DNA of 64,000 bases. Origin: Bugulina stolonifera (taxonomy: Eukaryota > Bryozoa > Gymnolaemata > Cheilostomatida > Bugulidae). Position numbers and translations under genes: made by a program. The notes beneath the pieces are model-generated. The model had not been told where the DNA came from and searched no databases. It saw nothing but the letters and a program-made list of their open reading frames with translations. The stretch spans positions 8,990,001 through 9,054,000 of the forward strand of contig OW285187.1 of assembly GCA_935421135.1 (NCBI GenBank), written 5' to 3'. Shown here one piece after another: positions 12,028 to 32,800 of the stretch (position 1 is its first letter; the number at the start of each line of letters is the position of its first letter).

Positions 12028-15000
12028 TTAGAAGTCCTCATCGAGGGAGAAGTCGTGCCCCGAGCTGTTAGTTGCAGCGTTTGATGTGCCCGTTACTCCC
12101 AGCTTCTGATACTCAGCCACTCTCTTCTCAAAGAAATTAGTTTTTCCTTCCAGAGACAAGTTTTCCATAAAATCAAATGGGTTTTCCACCTTCCACACCT
12201 AAACAGACCGAGAGAATTGTGATACATATGAATCATTCTAGTTAGTCACACAAATATTGATCTCCGATTAACGATCTTTCAACAAATTCCATGTCTTCAA
12301 ACAAGCAGTAGAGAACATATAAACATATAGATGAGTTAAAGCCATCTACCAACTTACGGGATAACAAGATTACACGAAATTTATTGCCCAAAACAAGAGA
12401 TAGTCAATGTGATGTCTGGCTTTGGTTTACAGAGCAATAGGTTGACATGGTGAGTAGACAAGCTAGAGCTAGACTGTATACATAGGATGAAGGTTTATTA
12501 TTACCTTGGGACAATTCAGTTCGACTAGCAGTCTATCAGCTACAAACTGAATGTATTGTTTCATTAGTTTCTTGTTCATTCCGATTAGAGAGACAGGAAG
12601 CGCATCCGTCAGGAACTCAACCTCAATGTCAACAGCATCTATAATGATGCCCGTTATCGTCTCTACACTCGGTTTCCTCACCAGATGTTTAAACATGAGA
12701 CAGGCAAAGTCACAATGTAGACCCTACAACAATATGTCTGATATCGTTAGTTTGGAACGAATCACAACAATAATAGTGCTCAATTCTTATCAAAACAAAA
12801 TCATTACGACACCAATCTGCTGTTTAACAAATAACAACCATTGAGTTACAGCATAGCAAAATTTTTCAGAATTGTTTTATGTTCACTTCCAGTGGCTGTT
12901 AGTAGTTGAAAAACTTTAGCTGCTGAACTAAAAGCAAAACAACTCCAGCTGTGACATACTTTCGACACATCACGATCGATAGTCATCACCATATATTACG
13001 GCCAATAATATGTAAAACATTGAACTGCATTACTTTGCATACCTCGTCTCGACTAATGAGCTCATTGCTAAATGTCAGGCCAGGCATTACGCCTCTCTTC
13101 TTCAACCAGAAGATGGCGGCAAAGGAACCAGAAAAGAAGATGCCTTCCACAGCAGCAAATGCAATCACTCTCTCGCCAAAACTAGCGTTCTTATCGCCGA
13201 TCCACTTGAGTGCCCAATCAGCCTTCTTCTTCACAGCTGGCATCGTCTCGATGGCATTGAATAAGTATTCTCTACAAAAAGGTATAATTTTCAATTCACT
13301 GAAGACCTCAATGTAGATATCAGTTAAATTTAATTACACATTGCTACTAATGCCCCACATCATTTTAATCACAAAATGACCTCTTGTTTCCTGCCAGCAA
13401 TTAAATATGCATTGTCACCTTTCTTTAGGCTCTTTTATCAGAGTGTCTATTAGTAAACTATATGTCTCAGAGTGCACATTCTCCATTGCTATCTGGAAAC
13501 CATAGAAACATCTGGCTTCAGTTATTTGAACCTCCTGACTAAATCGTTCCACCTGTGAAGATATAATAGTAGTTTTATCATGATTATCTGTCACAACATG
13601 CTTATATAACTAGTCATACATGTTGGTCATTTGCCTGCTCAAACAAAAGCTAAATATCCCCTAACAAGAATGTGAATCAATGTAAAGAAGACAAGTTAAC
13701 TGTTCTACTACTATGGGTATAACTGGCATGGACACATACTAGATTTTCATTGACTATCCCATCACTGGCTGCGAAGAATGCAAGAACATGGGAGATAAAA
13801 TGTCGCTCATCATCTTTCAGTTTATCCCAGTGTGCCACATCTTTAGACAGGTCAATCTCTTCAGCTGTCCAGAATGACGCCTCCGCTTTCTTATAGAAAG
13901 CCCAGATATCATGATATTGGATGGGAAAGACAACAAAACGGTTGGGATTCTCTCTTAATAAAGGTTCCTCATCTATGTATTTCTTCTTTGCATCTGATGT
14001 TTCCTACAGATGAAAATTAGTATATTAGGATGCATTAGTCACTTTTTACCACTCGAATATGTTAATACGAGAAAGTTCAATATATAATCGCTGAAAGTGC
14101 CGAAATTCTCCAACTGTAACACTGAGCTTACCTTTGATGAAGACTTGGAAGCAGTCGACACTTGTGGATCCTAAAAATAACATGTGACATAATATTAGAC
14201 CTACTGAAGGTGAATGTAAACAGATAAGATCTTACCTCTTTAGCTTTTGAGGTATACAAATGTTTATTACATAGGCCCTACGTTACCTTTAGTAAATTTT
14301 AAATTTGATAAATGCTTCACATTAGATAAGACAGCCATAACAACTGCCCTGCTCAACAGAGCAGAGGTACCATATGGCTATATACTGTTGACATGTCTCA
14401 ACTACATCTTCACTTCTCTCTGTACTTGTAGCGTTGTGGTACAAAAATCAAACAAAGGATCACAGGGTGTTACCTATAGATGCCAACACAACCAACAGGG
14501 TGGAGAGCATTAGACTAGCACTAAGCGCGTAAATTTTGACTTGATCAAATCATATCATTGACCAATTAATTTTAAATTTTATTCAATAATAATTATAACT
14601 ATACTTATATACTATACTATAACTATTACAATAAAAAAATTAAAGTAGTTGAGTACAACGTTGTGATGTAAATAATTACAATAATACATGTATACATATT
14701 ACATATATACATGTATTTACATATGTGTGTGTGTGTGTGTGTGTGTCTGTGTAGGGCCTACTGACCCTAAGTTAAAGGTCAAGAGTGGCGTCAGTCACAA
14801 GACAACAATCAATCTCATCTGGGCATGCCACACGAGATGATACAATTCAATAACAACATATGACTGAGTTGAACTTTAAACTGAAGATATAATCTCATTC
14901 CATACCACTGTTTTCGCCTTACCTGATTTTCATCATTAAAACTGCCAGCCCTGTAAGATCTTTGGCGATTCTCATCCTTTGCTAAGCTCAATGATGCACT

Positions 15001-15063
15001 CTTCATCATGTCAGTTACATTTTCCGAGGGGGTGTTACTGTTCAATGACCTGGATTGTAGCAT
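12028..15063 (-). CDS. RRM2: Ribonucleoside-diphosphate reductase small subunit (class I R2)
   Basis: Seven exons (14923-15063, 14132-14170, 13740-14003, 13419-13552, 13043-13271, 12505-12723, 12028-12198) give 398 residues (human 389). R2 carries the diiron-tyrosyl radical cofactor that lets the R1-R2 enzyme make dNTPs in the cytosol. All metal ligands are present by family spacing: Asp141 (ASDGIVNEN), Glu172 and His175 (MENVHSE), Glu235 (AAVEGIFF), Glu269 and His272 (RDEGLHCDF). The radical tyrosine is Tyr179. The C-terminus DFSLDEDF is the R1-binding peptide. The first 60 residues are variable, and exon 2 (39 nt) lies within that tail. The start is the ATG at 15063; a GTG four codons upstream is in frame but is not a plausible start. 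It is divergent from ATP6V1A, with an E2F-type site in between. Confidence 0.96.
14724..14752. repeat. TG dinucleotide microsatellite in RRM2 intron 1
   Basis: An uninterrupted TG run of about 11-12 units, followed by a short imperfect continuation, lies within the 752-bp first intron of RRM2. Confidence 0.9.
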
Positions 15064-15228
15064 GATGATGTTCACTGAACCACCTTAATAAACAGTGAAA
15101 TAAAAACTAAAGTATATGCGGAGCACACTAAAGAAATTTTAGAAAGTACAATCAAAATCTCATCTGAGTCCAAGGAAGACTGTTGAATTGAACACCTGAT
15201 GCACTTACTACAAAGTAAGTGTTAGAAA

Positions 15229-15237
15229 TTTCGCGCC
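15229..15237. promoter_or_regulatory. E2F-type site upstream of RRM2
   Basis: The sequence TTTCGCGCC matches the E2F consensus TTTSSCGC exactly and lies about 165 bp before the RRM2 start codon. RRM2 is a classic S-phase E2F target in other animals. Confidence 0.6.
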
Positions 15238-15746
15238 AGAAAAAAGTGAGTCATCAAAAAGGAGTACTGTATGAATTTTCAAATTTTAAAGATTAAATAA
15301 TGCTCTAAATTAATATATCTAATTCATACTGTAATATAATGAACAGGAACATGCAATTAGTTATTTTTTTATGCTATTATAATTGTATATCTAGAAGTTT
15401 AATTGACTAATTTTAACTGTACACCCCTCTGAAGATTATAGAATGATCCATAAATGCCTTCTCCTAGCAACCATGGCAGAAGATTATGAGAGCATTGAAA
15501 AGTATCCACCGAAGGGTAGCGGGCGGGAGCCGCATTAGATGCGCTTTTAACATTTGAGATCTAATGCTATTTTAGCATTCTGCAGCAATAATATATAAAT
15601 AAAATTATAAGCTATTTTTATTTTAATTACAAATTGAAATTGCTGTCAATTCAAAAATATTAAACACATAATTTTTTTAAAATCACTGGGTTATCAAAAT
15701 TTTTCGAAAGTGATGGTAATCGGAACCGGTGTACCATTTCCGTTTT

Positions 15747-15756
15747 GTCACATGAC
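15747..15756. promoter_or_regulatory. CLEAR-like palindrome upstream of ATP6V1A
   Basis: GTCACATGAC differs by one base from the GTCACGTGAC element bound by TFEB/MITF factors, which control lysosomal and V-ATPase genes. It lies about 190 bp before the ATP6V1A start codon. A single near-match could be chance. Confidence 0.35.
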
Positions 15757-15941
15757 ATTTGTATTGACATTATCAACTGACAAAATTGTAACCAGTCACA
15801 GGGTTGTTGGTCACCTTAGGCTGGTAAAGTTGAATGATATACTAATAGAGTGAATTCTGTTCAGCATCCTATTTACCAAAGGCTCTCCCACCTCTACTGA
15901 AGCTGTTTTCTGGTTAACAAACGCAGTCATTCACCATCATC

Positions 15942-23030
<7,089 letters not shown>

Positions 23031-23635
23031 TTTTCCACTGAGATCTTTTAATAGTGTTGGGACTGCTAGAAATCTATTCCAATGTACATGTGTAATTAAT
23101 GCATGGCTGCCACTTACCAGGTCATAATGAGTATTATACACTCAGTTTAACTTATATTTTTGGTCATTTAATTCGACAGACATTTCTCATGCACCATGGT
23201 GGTGCCAACAGTTGCAATATTGACACTAGGTAAATTTCAGCCAACTAGCAATACTTTTTATATAATATTCTTATATCACATGTAGTATTATTATACCATG
23301 TATTGTCTGTAATTTCTTGTTACTGCAGCTGCTAGTGGTTTGTGTTGGTGCTAAGCAGGGCAGAGGTTGTTATTTAGTGTAAAAGAACTAGAAGTTGTCT
23401 TTTCTTTATGAATTTGGTATTATATAATGGTAATACACATTAGTCTGGTTACGTTACTTTTCTATGACCAATGGAACAATACGGTATTATAATATATTGT
23501 TATAATTGTGAACTGATCTTTTACAGGCCAAATGTCACTGGAAGCAGTTTTATTGAATATTTTTATTTATATACCCATAGTAATTATTATGCTGTTACTA
23601 TAATAATTATTGTAATAAACAAAATAATTATCTCA

Positions 23636-23641
23636 AATAAA
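23636..23641 (+). promoter_or_regulatory. Polyadenylation signal for ATP6V1A
   Basis: An AATAAA lies about 600 bp after the stop, with a second copy at 23614-23619. The transcript end would come within about 250 bp of the stop of the converging latrophilin gene. Confidence 0.45.
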
Positions 23642-23887
23642 ACAATATTTATGTAGCCGTATCACCAGTATTTATATGGAAAATTATAATAACATTGCAT
23701 AACTTGCAACCTGAAGTTCAGCACCAAGTTGGAGATTATCGATACACAAAGAAATACTGAAAATATGTACACTTTACAATACAATATAATATTAATGTGT
23801 TGTAGTAAAAAAATATTTCATGCCTATGCACAAGTCTATAGGAGCTCTGTGAATTGAGCAGCCAACACCCTCCATGCTACAGTAAGA

Positions 23888-26800
23888 TTAACAGAATGTA
23901 GGGACCAACTTCTCATCTAAAGCTAGTTCAATATCCTGATCATTGCACACTAAAAGAATAAAAAACACGTTGTAAGCAATGAGATAAGCACTACATTGAA
24001 CACTTCATGGCTGCCATATTAGTTGGATAAATCTACAGAGGTAGGGCAAGTTCAAATACAGCTAATCGTATTACTATCCCAGGAAGTTGTTGTCTAGTAC
24101 GGGCTAATAGTCCCGCTACCTTGTTCTTACAGGTAATTTAGAGTTGTCTACCCAGTTTAATAACCAACTATTCGAGATTAAATTGGTAGATACCCAAACA
24201 AAAAACTGAAACACATGTGAATTCTCGATTCCACAGCAGATTCCAAACCCCACCAAAATTTCAACTGAATCCTTCTTTATTACCAGATATCTTGATCAGT
24301 GTGTGGATTTCACATCACTAAGTTGCTATAATATACTGAATGTTCGGATGTTCACAAAAATTAGCCTTTCTCCAATAGAAATTCCATTTGAAATACCTTT
24401 CTCACTAAATCTGAGACTGAAATAAATTGTCTGGTGACAAATTTCCTAATTGTGTAATACCAATTCCACTCGTTGATAATATAGTAAATTAATTTATTAT
24501 GTAACAGACTAAACTAACCATGTTGATTGGATGAACTAATACTGGAAGTTAGAGGAGACGTAGCCTCTTTATTAATGCAGCCTTCTTCATTACTGTTGAG
24601 AGAAGTAAGTCCACTGATCTGTTTCTTTGCCCGTAAAGATCCTCCAATGATATCGGCAGACTTCCGTCTCTTCGAAGATCTCTGTAAATTGTATAATGGA
24701 AATTAGATTAGATTATATTCAAACAAAGTAACAAAGCTCTTTTTAAAAATGCACACATACACTAATTAAACTCAGCAAACCAAATTAAATTAGAGACAAA
24801 CGTGACATTTTCCTTTTTAAGAAATGCAAGGGTATAAATACCTAAATGTAATAATATACACTATTCTTAGACTATTTACAAAAAAGAATCATATTCAACA
24901 CTGACACCAAAATTAAATTGAATAAAAAGTGTCCAATTGCATACTTAGAAATAAGCTAAAATTCATTTACCCCACTGGAACTGGAGTGAGAAGGGACAGA
25001 CGACAGGCCTCTGTGCTCCCCATACTTTACTCTGAAACAGTCGGGCAGCCACTGTGTGCGTCTTACCAGCTTCTTATACTCCTTCTGAACCTAGAGGAAA
25101 ACACGGGACTGTATAGATAACTTTTCAGGAACACATGGCTTAAGAAAAAACAATGCACTACATAATTGCGTACATTACTATAATAGGGTACCTGGTAAAT
25201 ACTGATGATAAGAATTCAGAACTTCATGTTTATGGTTGAATATTCGCATACTCTTAAAATTATTTATAGCGGAGAGGTTGGTCAAGCCACGGTAGTGGCC
25301 TGTCACCTGGTAAATGTGAACCAACTATAAGTTATAATATAAAATACTACATAAAACTAAGATAACAACAGAGATTAATGGAGGTGTGTTACAGTGAGAC
25401 GGACAATGGCCCATCGTAATAAGTTACCTTATCGTTTAGGAAACAGTGAAATATGAAGATGAAGAGACCTTGAAGGCTGTTGAGTATGGTGAATATATAC
25501 GCCATTATTTGTCTAGCCACGAATAATTTCTCATCTCGAATATAAATGAACCCACACACCCAGGTAAGGCCCAACAGTATGACAAGCACCAAAGCACCTT
25601 TAAACCATGCTCTACAATAAAGTAAACAAGGTTCAATATAAAGATATATTAACATACACAAACAAATAATTTATTAGCTATACAACTCCCAATTTCATTT
25701 TCCCATTATATCACAATTGCGTAGTGCATAAATCCATAACTATTAGTAAAATCTAAATATCACAATTTGTTAATTTCTACTTTTTACAAATATAGTATAA
25801 TCATAGTTGTGATTAGTGTATTTGGGATAGCAGTCAAACTTATTATCCAATAGTAGTCGAGAAGACCTACCTTATACTGTTCCCTTTGTTACTCTCCTGA
25901 TGTTTCATATTAGCTGTCATTCTAGCATGGTTATGCATCATGTATATGGCTACCCCCAACATTATTGTGTTCACCTGCAATACATACAACAGTGTAGTAA
26001 AAACATGCTAACCTCCTATAAGATTTGAGTAGAAAACCTATTGCAAACAACGATCAACATTTAAATCTGAAGCATCTTTGTAGAGCTCTAACACATAATT
26101 TTTGCACTTCTATCATGGAATATAAAATGTAACTGTAACTGTCTGCACAACGTCACTCCTGTCTATAGTGACACTATGGAGAGTCAATAACAAGCAAGTG
26201 CTAGCAGGTAGAACATATTTATATACTAACCAGCATCACAGCTGCCACAGGGCCTATGAAGCTCCATATGAACCCTGTCTCTGCATTTAGCCAGCAACTA
26301 GAAATACAAGAATCAATATAAATCAAGTTGAATCATCACATTAATTACGTTTATCAACAAATAATCAGTGGAATGACTGTTCTACTCACACACTGCTCTC
26401 AGCCCCCTTACAGACTGCCTATCAATAGCTAAATTGTGAATAATAGCATTTTTCTTTCAATTTTGTATCAGGGGCTGACTATCACAGTGTGTTAAAATTA
26501 TTATATTTTATTAATTCCTCTCAAGTGGATGATAAATAGTACTGACAGATGGGTAGATGCCAAATTATAGTATAGCCATAGGGCATATCTAGTGAGTATT
26601 GAGTCAAGCTTACTATAGCTTTTGACCAGGGCTGAGGAATTAATTAATTTTAGTATGAAAAATCATGTTACACAAAACATTAACATATTATAAACTTTAT
26701 ATTTTGTAATTATTCAATGAAAATTAACATATTTTGTGTTAGGGCATTATTTATCATTATGGCTCGCTTTATATCTATAGTAAAAGGTCAAGAGAAAGGG

Positions 26801-29800
26801 ACAGGAACTAGAAATTACTGTGCCAAGATATAAGTATTGTGCTTACACTTTGTCTGTGCCATAGCTAGATGAGTCCACTGCGGCAGAAACACCGACGATC
26901 ACAGCAGGTATACCGTACCCAGCTAGGTAGTAGTACACCTTTCTAGAACGTTCTGCCTCGAACACCTCTATCAACATGATATAGAGTTGAACCCCTTCCA
27001 GACATGTCCAGGCAAACACAGAGAGAAAGAGATAGTGCAGTACGCCAGCTAGCACTGAGCAGAAGAGCTGTAAGTAGATAAAACATGATATAATATAACA
27101 GTGTGACAACTCAGGTCTTGCAAGGCTACACGAATTGTTTATCGGAAAACACAATTTACCAATTGATAACATCTACCAACATGTGTGAGCCTATCGCCAA
27201 TTCGGGTGCTAAATGTTTGTGAAGCTCTTTCACTCATTATACTCCATAGCTCAATAAAATATACCCATAAATACATGGAACTCTTCAAAAATTTTTTCCA
27301 TTTAATTTCATAAATCATTATTCTATGCAGTATTGCTCATACAAACGAGTAACAGCATTCCACAAACATAGGCAATGATGTAACATGTTATAATATTTCC
27401 AGTATATTTGCCATGCTGACCTTTTTGACCTAGTTGTATATTTAGGTTACTAAAATACAGTGTTAGTAAATTACTAATTCAGGTGTCAGATATTGGATTA
27501 CATTAGGCTGTCTTCTGCACTTAGCTACTACCTTCTGCACTAACTAGTACCTTGAAATTGGGTATTTGTGGATAAATGGCTACAAGGAAGAGTATCTCCG
27601 CTAGCATCAGAGTGAATACTAGGTGCTTGTGTATAGTGTTTCTGTCACTGCTCAAATTCCTACAAAATTAATTTATTTTAGAACTCAATTTATATACATT
27701 TCTAATGCTAACCTTGAAGGAAATTAGATTATCATGTATAACTGAGAACTGTAATCTACGTTGACCGTTGGAATACATGTACTGAGCGTAACAATATAAA
27801 CAAGTTTGCTCAAAGTGAACCAGCATATGTGCAAGAAAGCACGAGTGCAAAGTTAAATATTTATAGATTTAAAGGTTGGCAGTAAAAATAAATCAAAGTC
27901 TAATACAGTAATTACCATATCATTATAATCATGCCAGTTCTTCAGAAATAACTAACTAGAATGTAAACACAACAGCAAGTTTTTACAGCTCGAACTCACT
28001 TGAGAAACTGAAAAGTCAGCCAGGATAGCAGGAGACATAGAATAGATATGGAACAGCCAATGTACGTAATGACATGTAACGGGAACTCCACCTCATCCGG
28101 GAGGGAATCCCTTCCATCCATGTCCATTAGAACGGCAAAGTTGGTGAGGTGATCACATTGGCATACAGTGTGAGAGTTGTTAGCTTTCACCAGTTTACAT
28201 CCTTCTGTAGACCATTTCCTGTTGGAGAGTAAAAGAATCAGAGTAAGAAAAATAATACCGTTTGAATTATCTCCCCTAGGTAACTCTATTTGTTACAAAT
28301 ACAGCAATGCTTTTGTGGTGAGTGCTACATGTACAATGCAAATGCTACTGGTGTATTTTCAGTTCTCACCTTATGCCTTCGGCAAACTTGGTAACGGATG
28401 ACAAGTACCTCAAAAAAGAGTGGAGATAACTTCATAAATTGTGGGGAAAATTGAGAGCATTTGCTATCATGTAGTCCTACATAGCTGTGGCCATAAAGTC
28501 ATGACCTGAATTGACTATAACTAAACTTATCCATGAAAATATGAGAATAGCATTGCAATACCACAGAGTGCAAACTTACCTAACATCGGGAGAGCTGTCC
28601 CAAAAGACACACCGTTGTGAGGTAGCACTGCCGTCAACTTGCTGCAGAAGAGTATACGTAAAGGGGTTAGATAGTGGTACCCTGGCAGTACCATTGCTAT
28701 CACTATCCTGAATAATACTGGCTGAGAATACAGCTGTACCAATCGTAAGGTTATCCTGATCACTCCAGATAGTCTTACTGCTGTTATAGAACACTGCGAC
28801 CAGCTTTCCTACACCTAGATGGAACCAATAACGTTCATGTTAAAATAAACTGACCACTATCATTGAACAAGGTTACATTACTAACTGTCATCTTTTATCA
28901 AATAAGAACTTCTAATCCAAAAATTACCGTAAAATATAAGTACATGTAAACTGTGTAACAGCAGCAATGTGTTATTACAAATATTTTGAAGAATAACCTG
29001 ATTTCCCAGATTGAGAAAAGAAATTGGTTAATGGGAAGTCTATAGAGGCCCCCTTTCCTTCTACAGATAGATCTTCTGTCTTACTGTCATTGCTCAGCTT
29101 GACTACTCTGACCGCAATTTCTGAAAGTAAAATAATAAATACGTGATTGTACATTGTAAATAATTATATATTGTATGTACTGTGTATGTTATAGTGGACT
29201 GTGGACAAGTCTGAGAATAGAACATTGAATGAATTAAGTATTCCTGTTGCTTAGTCAGTTGGCAAAATGGTAATTACAATAATCATTTCTAAATACATAT
29301 ACAATATGTAAGCCTATGTATAATTTATAGTTTCACATCAGTTACCATAATTGGGGTCTTGACCAACACACTAAGACAAGTGATGTAATAATATACAGTA
29401 ATATAAGCAATTATGTAACTCATTAGATACAATCTAAAACCAAAATCATGTTATATGATTGACAGTGCAATTTTATTACCCACAATCCCAGTGTACAGAC
29501 AGATACAGTACTAGTACTGTACTGTTACTAGTACTATGACATTGTTACTGCATGCAGTATGGTTACAGAACAGTTAGTACCTGCATAATCCTATTTCATC
29601 CTACCACCAAATTTCTTACACACCAATCAGGTGTTTTAGACCAAAAAAGCTGCCCATCACATGCCTATTGCATTATACTAGTTAGTACACGTTGGCAACG
29701 TTTGAATCACATAGATAACTCATTATATAATCAGTGTATATTAGAAGACCAAATTGAAAGTTGGTTCATTTTAAATGCAAAACATATTTCTTAGCTACCT

Positions 29801-32800
29801 ACACCTATTAAACTTCAGTTCCCCCAATAATTTTACACCTGCTCCGAGACAGAAGTGATTTTCTCAAGATAAGATTCCATTAACACCACTGGAATCACGT
29901 CCTAAACCATGTTGTCGACCTTCTAGATTATAGGCAATATTATAGGGTCATGCAGCTGAAATTATGGGTCTTCAACTGACCTCGGAGCAATTAATTCAAT
30001 TTAGACTAAAAGTGTGAAGACTGGAATATTTTGACTTCCTTTTTACATGGATGATTTCGTTCTGGTTTTTCATAGCTACGAGCTGTACATCTATGTGTAG
30101 GCCTAGTCTACTGTACCACTAAGAGTTATCTACACATACCTATAGAGGAGGTCTGAATAGTGACGCTACTGTTAACAGATGACGCTGTTTTCCTGGCCAC
30201 AGATTCTACAGCAGAGACGATGGATATAGACTTGGTGGATCTGTCCTCTTTCGAGATGTTACTAGGATTGTTAAGGATATGATCTCCAAACTCCAACACA
30301 TTCTACAACAGTAAACATAGTATGTACATGTATATACACAATAACACACAGCTGATACATGTAATACATTATAGCAAAGAGTAAGAAGATTGTATCTATC
30401 AATAGAAACCTGAACATATCATATACATTCTATATAATATACCTACACACCATAAAACAATACTCAAGTAAAACCCTACCATCACATTTTACTGCAATGT
30501 AGTCATCAATCATTTATTTAGAAGTAATTGCCCAGATGCCAAGGTCAATGTTGAGGAAATGTTTAGCTATTTGTTTTGATAATTCGGTACAAAACAAGCG
30601 TGTTCACCTATAGACTAGAGCAGGGATGCCCAAATGTGTCCCTAAGGGACACAGTGTCCCTTTCCATGGATTTTGGTGTCCCTTCATCACTTGTCAAATT
30701 TTACATGCAAACATGTCTTTTTGTGGCTGAGCAGTGAAAGCAAAATTTACACTGCTCAAGTTACAGTCAAAAATACATCACAATGTTAAAAAATCTTCTC
30801 ATTTGAAAATCCCAAAATATTTATAGCTGACATAGAGGTAGATTTCAGTCAAAGATTTAAAACCTACAGAAAATTGATTGACCTAACCACGGTGCCAAGA
30901 GCTGAAGACAGAGTAAACTGGAAAGCACAGCTACCTCGAATTACCTAAAACTTCTGTCAAATTGATGACACTCTTTGGTAGCACATTCTTATGTAAGAGT
31001 TTGTTCAGTCACCTGAATGAACTACATGTATATTAAAAGCAAAAATCAGAGAAGACTGGCTGACAAACATACCAGGCAGCTACTAAAAGAGACAGACTTT
31101 ATGATGATACAAGAGAAATGACAATTCCATGTTACCCACCTGTGTTCACAAGTGAATCATGTAACATGCACCAAAGATTCATCACAATTTTCATTTAAGT
31201 TAATAACACATCTTCTAGCAAATATTTTCTCTGCGTTTCCACCACTTATTGCCAGCGTGACGACTTTTTTTCCACTGAACAACACACACTAGCAATGTTT
31301 TCCCCACGAACGCGATTTCTAGTCTGAGCATGTGCGCCAACGCAATTATTTTTATACATGTCTCATACGTGCATATCACATTATAACAGTTATTTAATTT
31401 TTACTTTTTGTTTATAGACAAACGTGCAGAGTGGAGTCGGTAAAAACTTTGCTGGCCAATCAGAAGCCAGCGTTATTGAAAGAGAAACATAAAACATTAA
31501 ACATGCTTGATATTTGGCGAACAGTGAATTTTCGCTCAATGTTGTGACGGCCTGTCGCTCCATCGTCACTTTGTGGCGAATAACAGTGCAAAATTCGCTA
31601 GTCTGTTTCTACCTTTATTTTGTTTTCGTGTACTTCAAAAGTAGATAACTATTGCTGTTATACTTTGGTTGAAACAAAGTCAATAAATACACGTATTATG
31701 ACTATAAAATAACTTGTATCGTATCACAATCACAAATAACAACTGCAATAAAACAAGTGTCCCTTGCTCTGGTGCACTTTTAGAATTTGTCCCTTTCCAC
31801 CAAAAGGTTTGGGCATCCCTGGACTAGAGTGTTCACCTATAGACTAGAAAGGTGACTTTTTACAGTGTATTATGCATTCTAACAAAGTGCCATTCCAATG
31901 TTTCTAGTACAAAGGGTTGGACGATAGATACAAGAGTAATAAAATAATTAGAGAGTATCCCCTTCTAAACAGACCTGTTTATTACACACTATTAGACTAG
32001 GTATACTAGAGGGAGTTTGTGGTAAATACCAACTAATACAGTGGTTTCCCTAGTACTAAGAAATTAACTACCTTGTCTACTCCAACAGTTTATGCTTGAT
32101 GTACTATTTCACATTCTATTTTTGCTGAAGCACCATATTTCCCACATTTGCCCAAATTGTGGATATTTTTAGGTAAGAGACTAACCATATGCCATACACT
32201 TGAGCAGTTACTACTCAGCAGGACTACTTAACAGGTAGGAGTAATAAGATGGAGTTGACTGCATAGTAGACCTAGACTGAACATCTTGAAGTAAACAATA
32301 GACTACTTGATGATCAACTCAGTATTATTTGAAACATGCTAAACTGATTAAAAGCAGGCTTGGTTGAATCACTACTAATAGTGTACAATATAGTAGTACA
32401 ATTCATGTACATGTACAGCCATGGTAGATGTACAATGTACATACATGTCTGTGAACTACAAGTCTATTTGAATGATCTTAGTAAATATATTATAACATGA
32501 CGTATATTATAACCATTCTGTAAAACATCAAACTGTAAGCCTAATGAAGCCTGAAACTCCCCACAAGTCCTTGACATTGGAATTTATATTTATTGCAATC
32601 CTTTATCTTCAAATTTATTTTCTTAAAACATTTACATTGTAGTTTGTGCCCATTTATGAAATATAAAGAATTCCACCTACAAAATATACACCTAGTCATC
32701 TCTATGATAGAGCAGATAATTCTCCAAGGTCATATTATTCGCTGCGCCTCAACCGAACTACTAAAATGTTATACCTGAGTTATAGAGATAAGTCTTTCTC

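Larger units (their letters stand above)
15064..15941. promoter_or_regulatory. Divergent (candidate bidirectional) promoter region of RRM2 and ATP6V1A
   Basis: The two start codons point away from each other across 878 bp. The region contains an E2F-type site near RRM2, a GC-box-like gggcggg at 15521-15527 in otherwise AT-rich DNA, and a CLEAR-like palindrome nearer ATP6V1A. No TATA box stands out. That it drives both genes is inference from spacing. Confidence 0.55.

Noticed and set aside
12551..13316. Plus-strand frames of 97 and 121 residues
   Set aside because: They are antisense shadows of RRM2 exons with conserved metal-ligand motifs.
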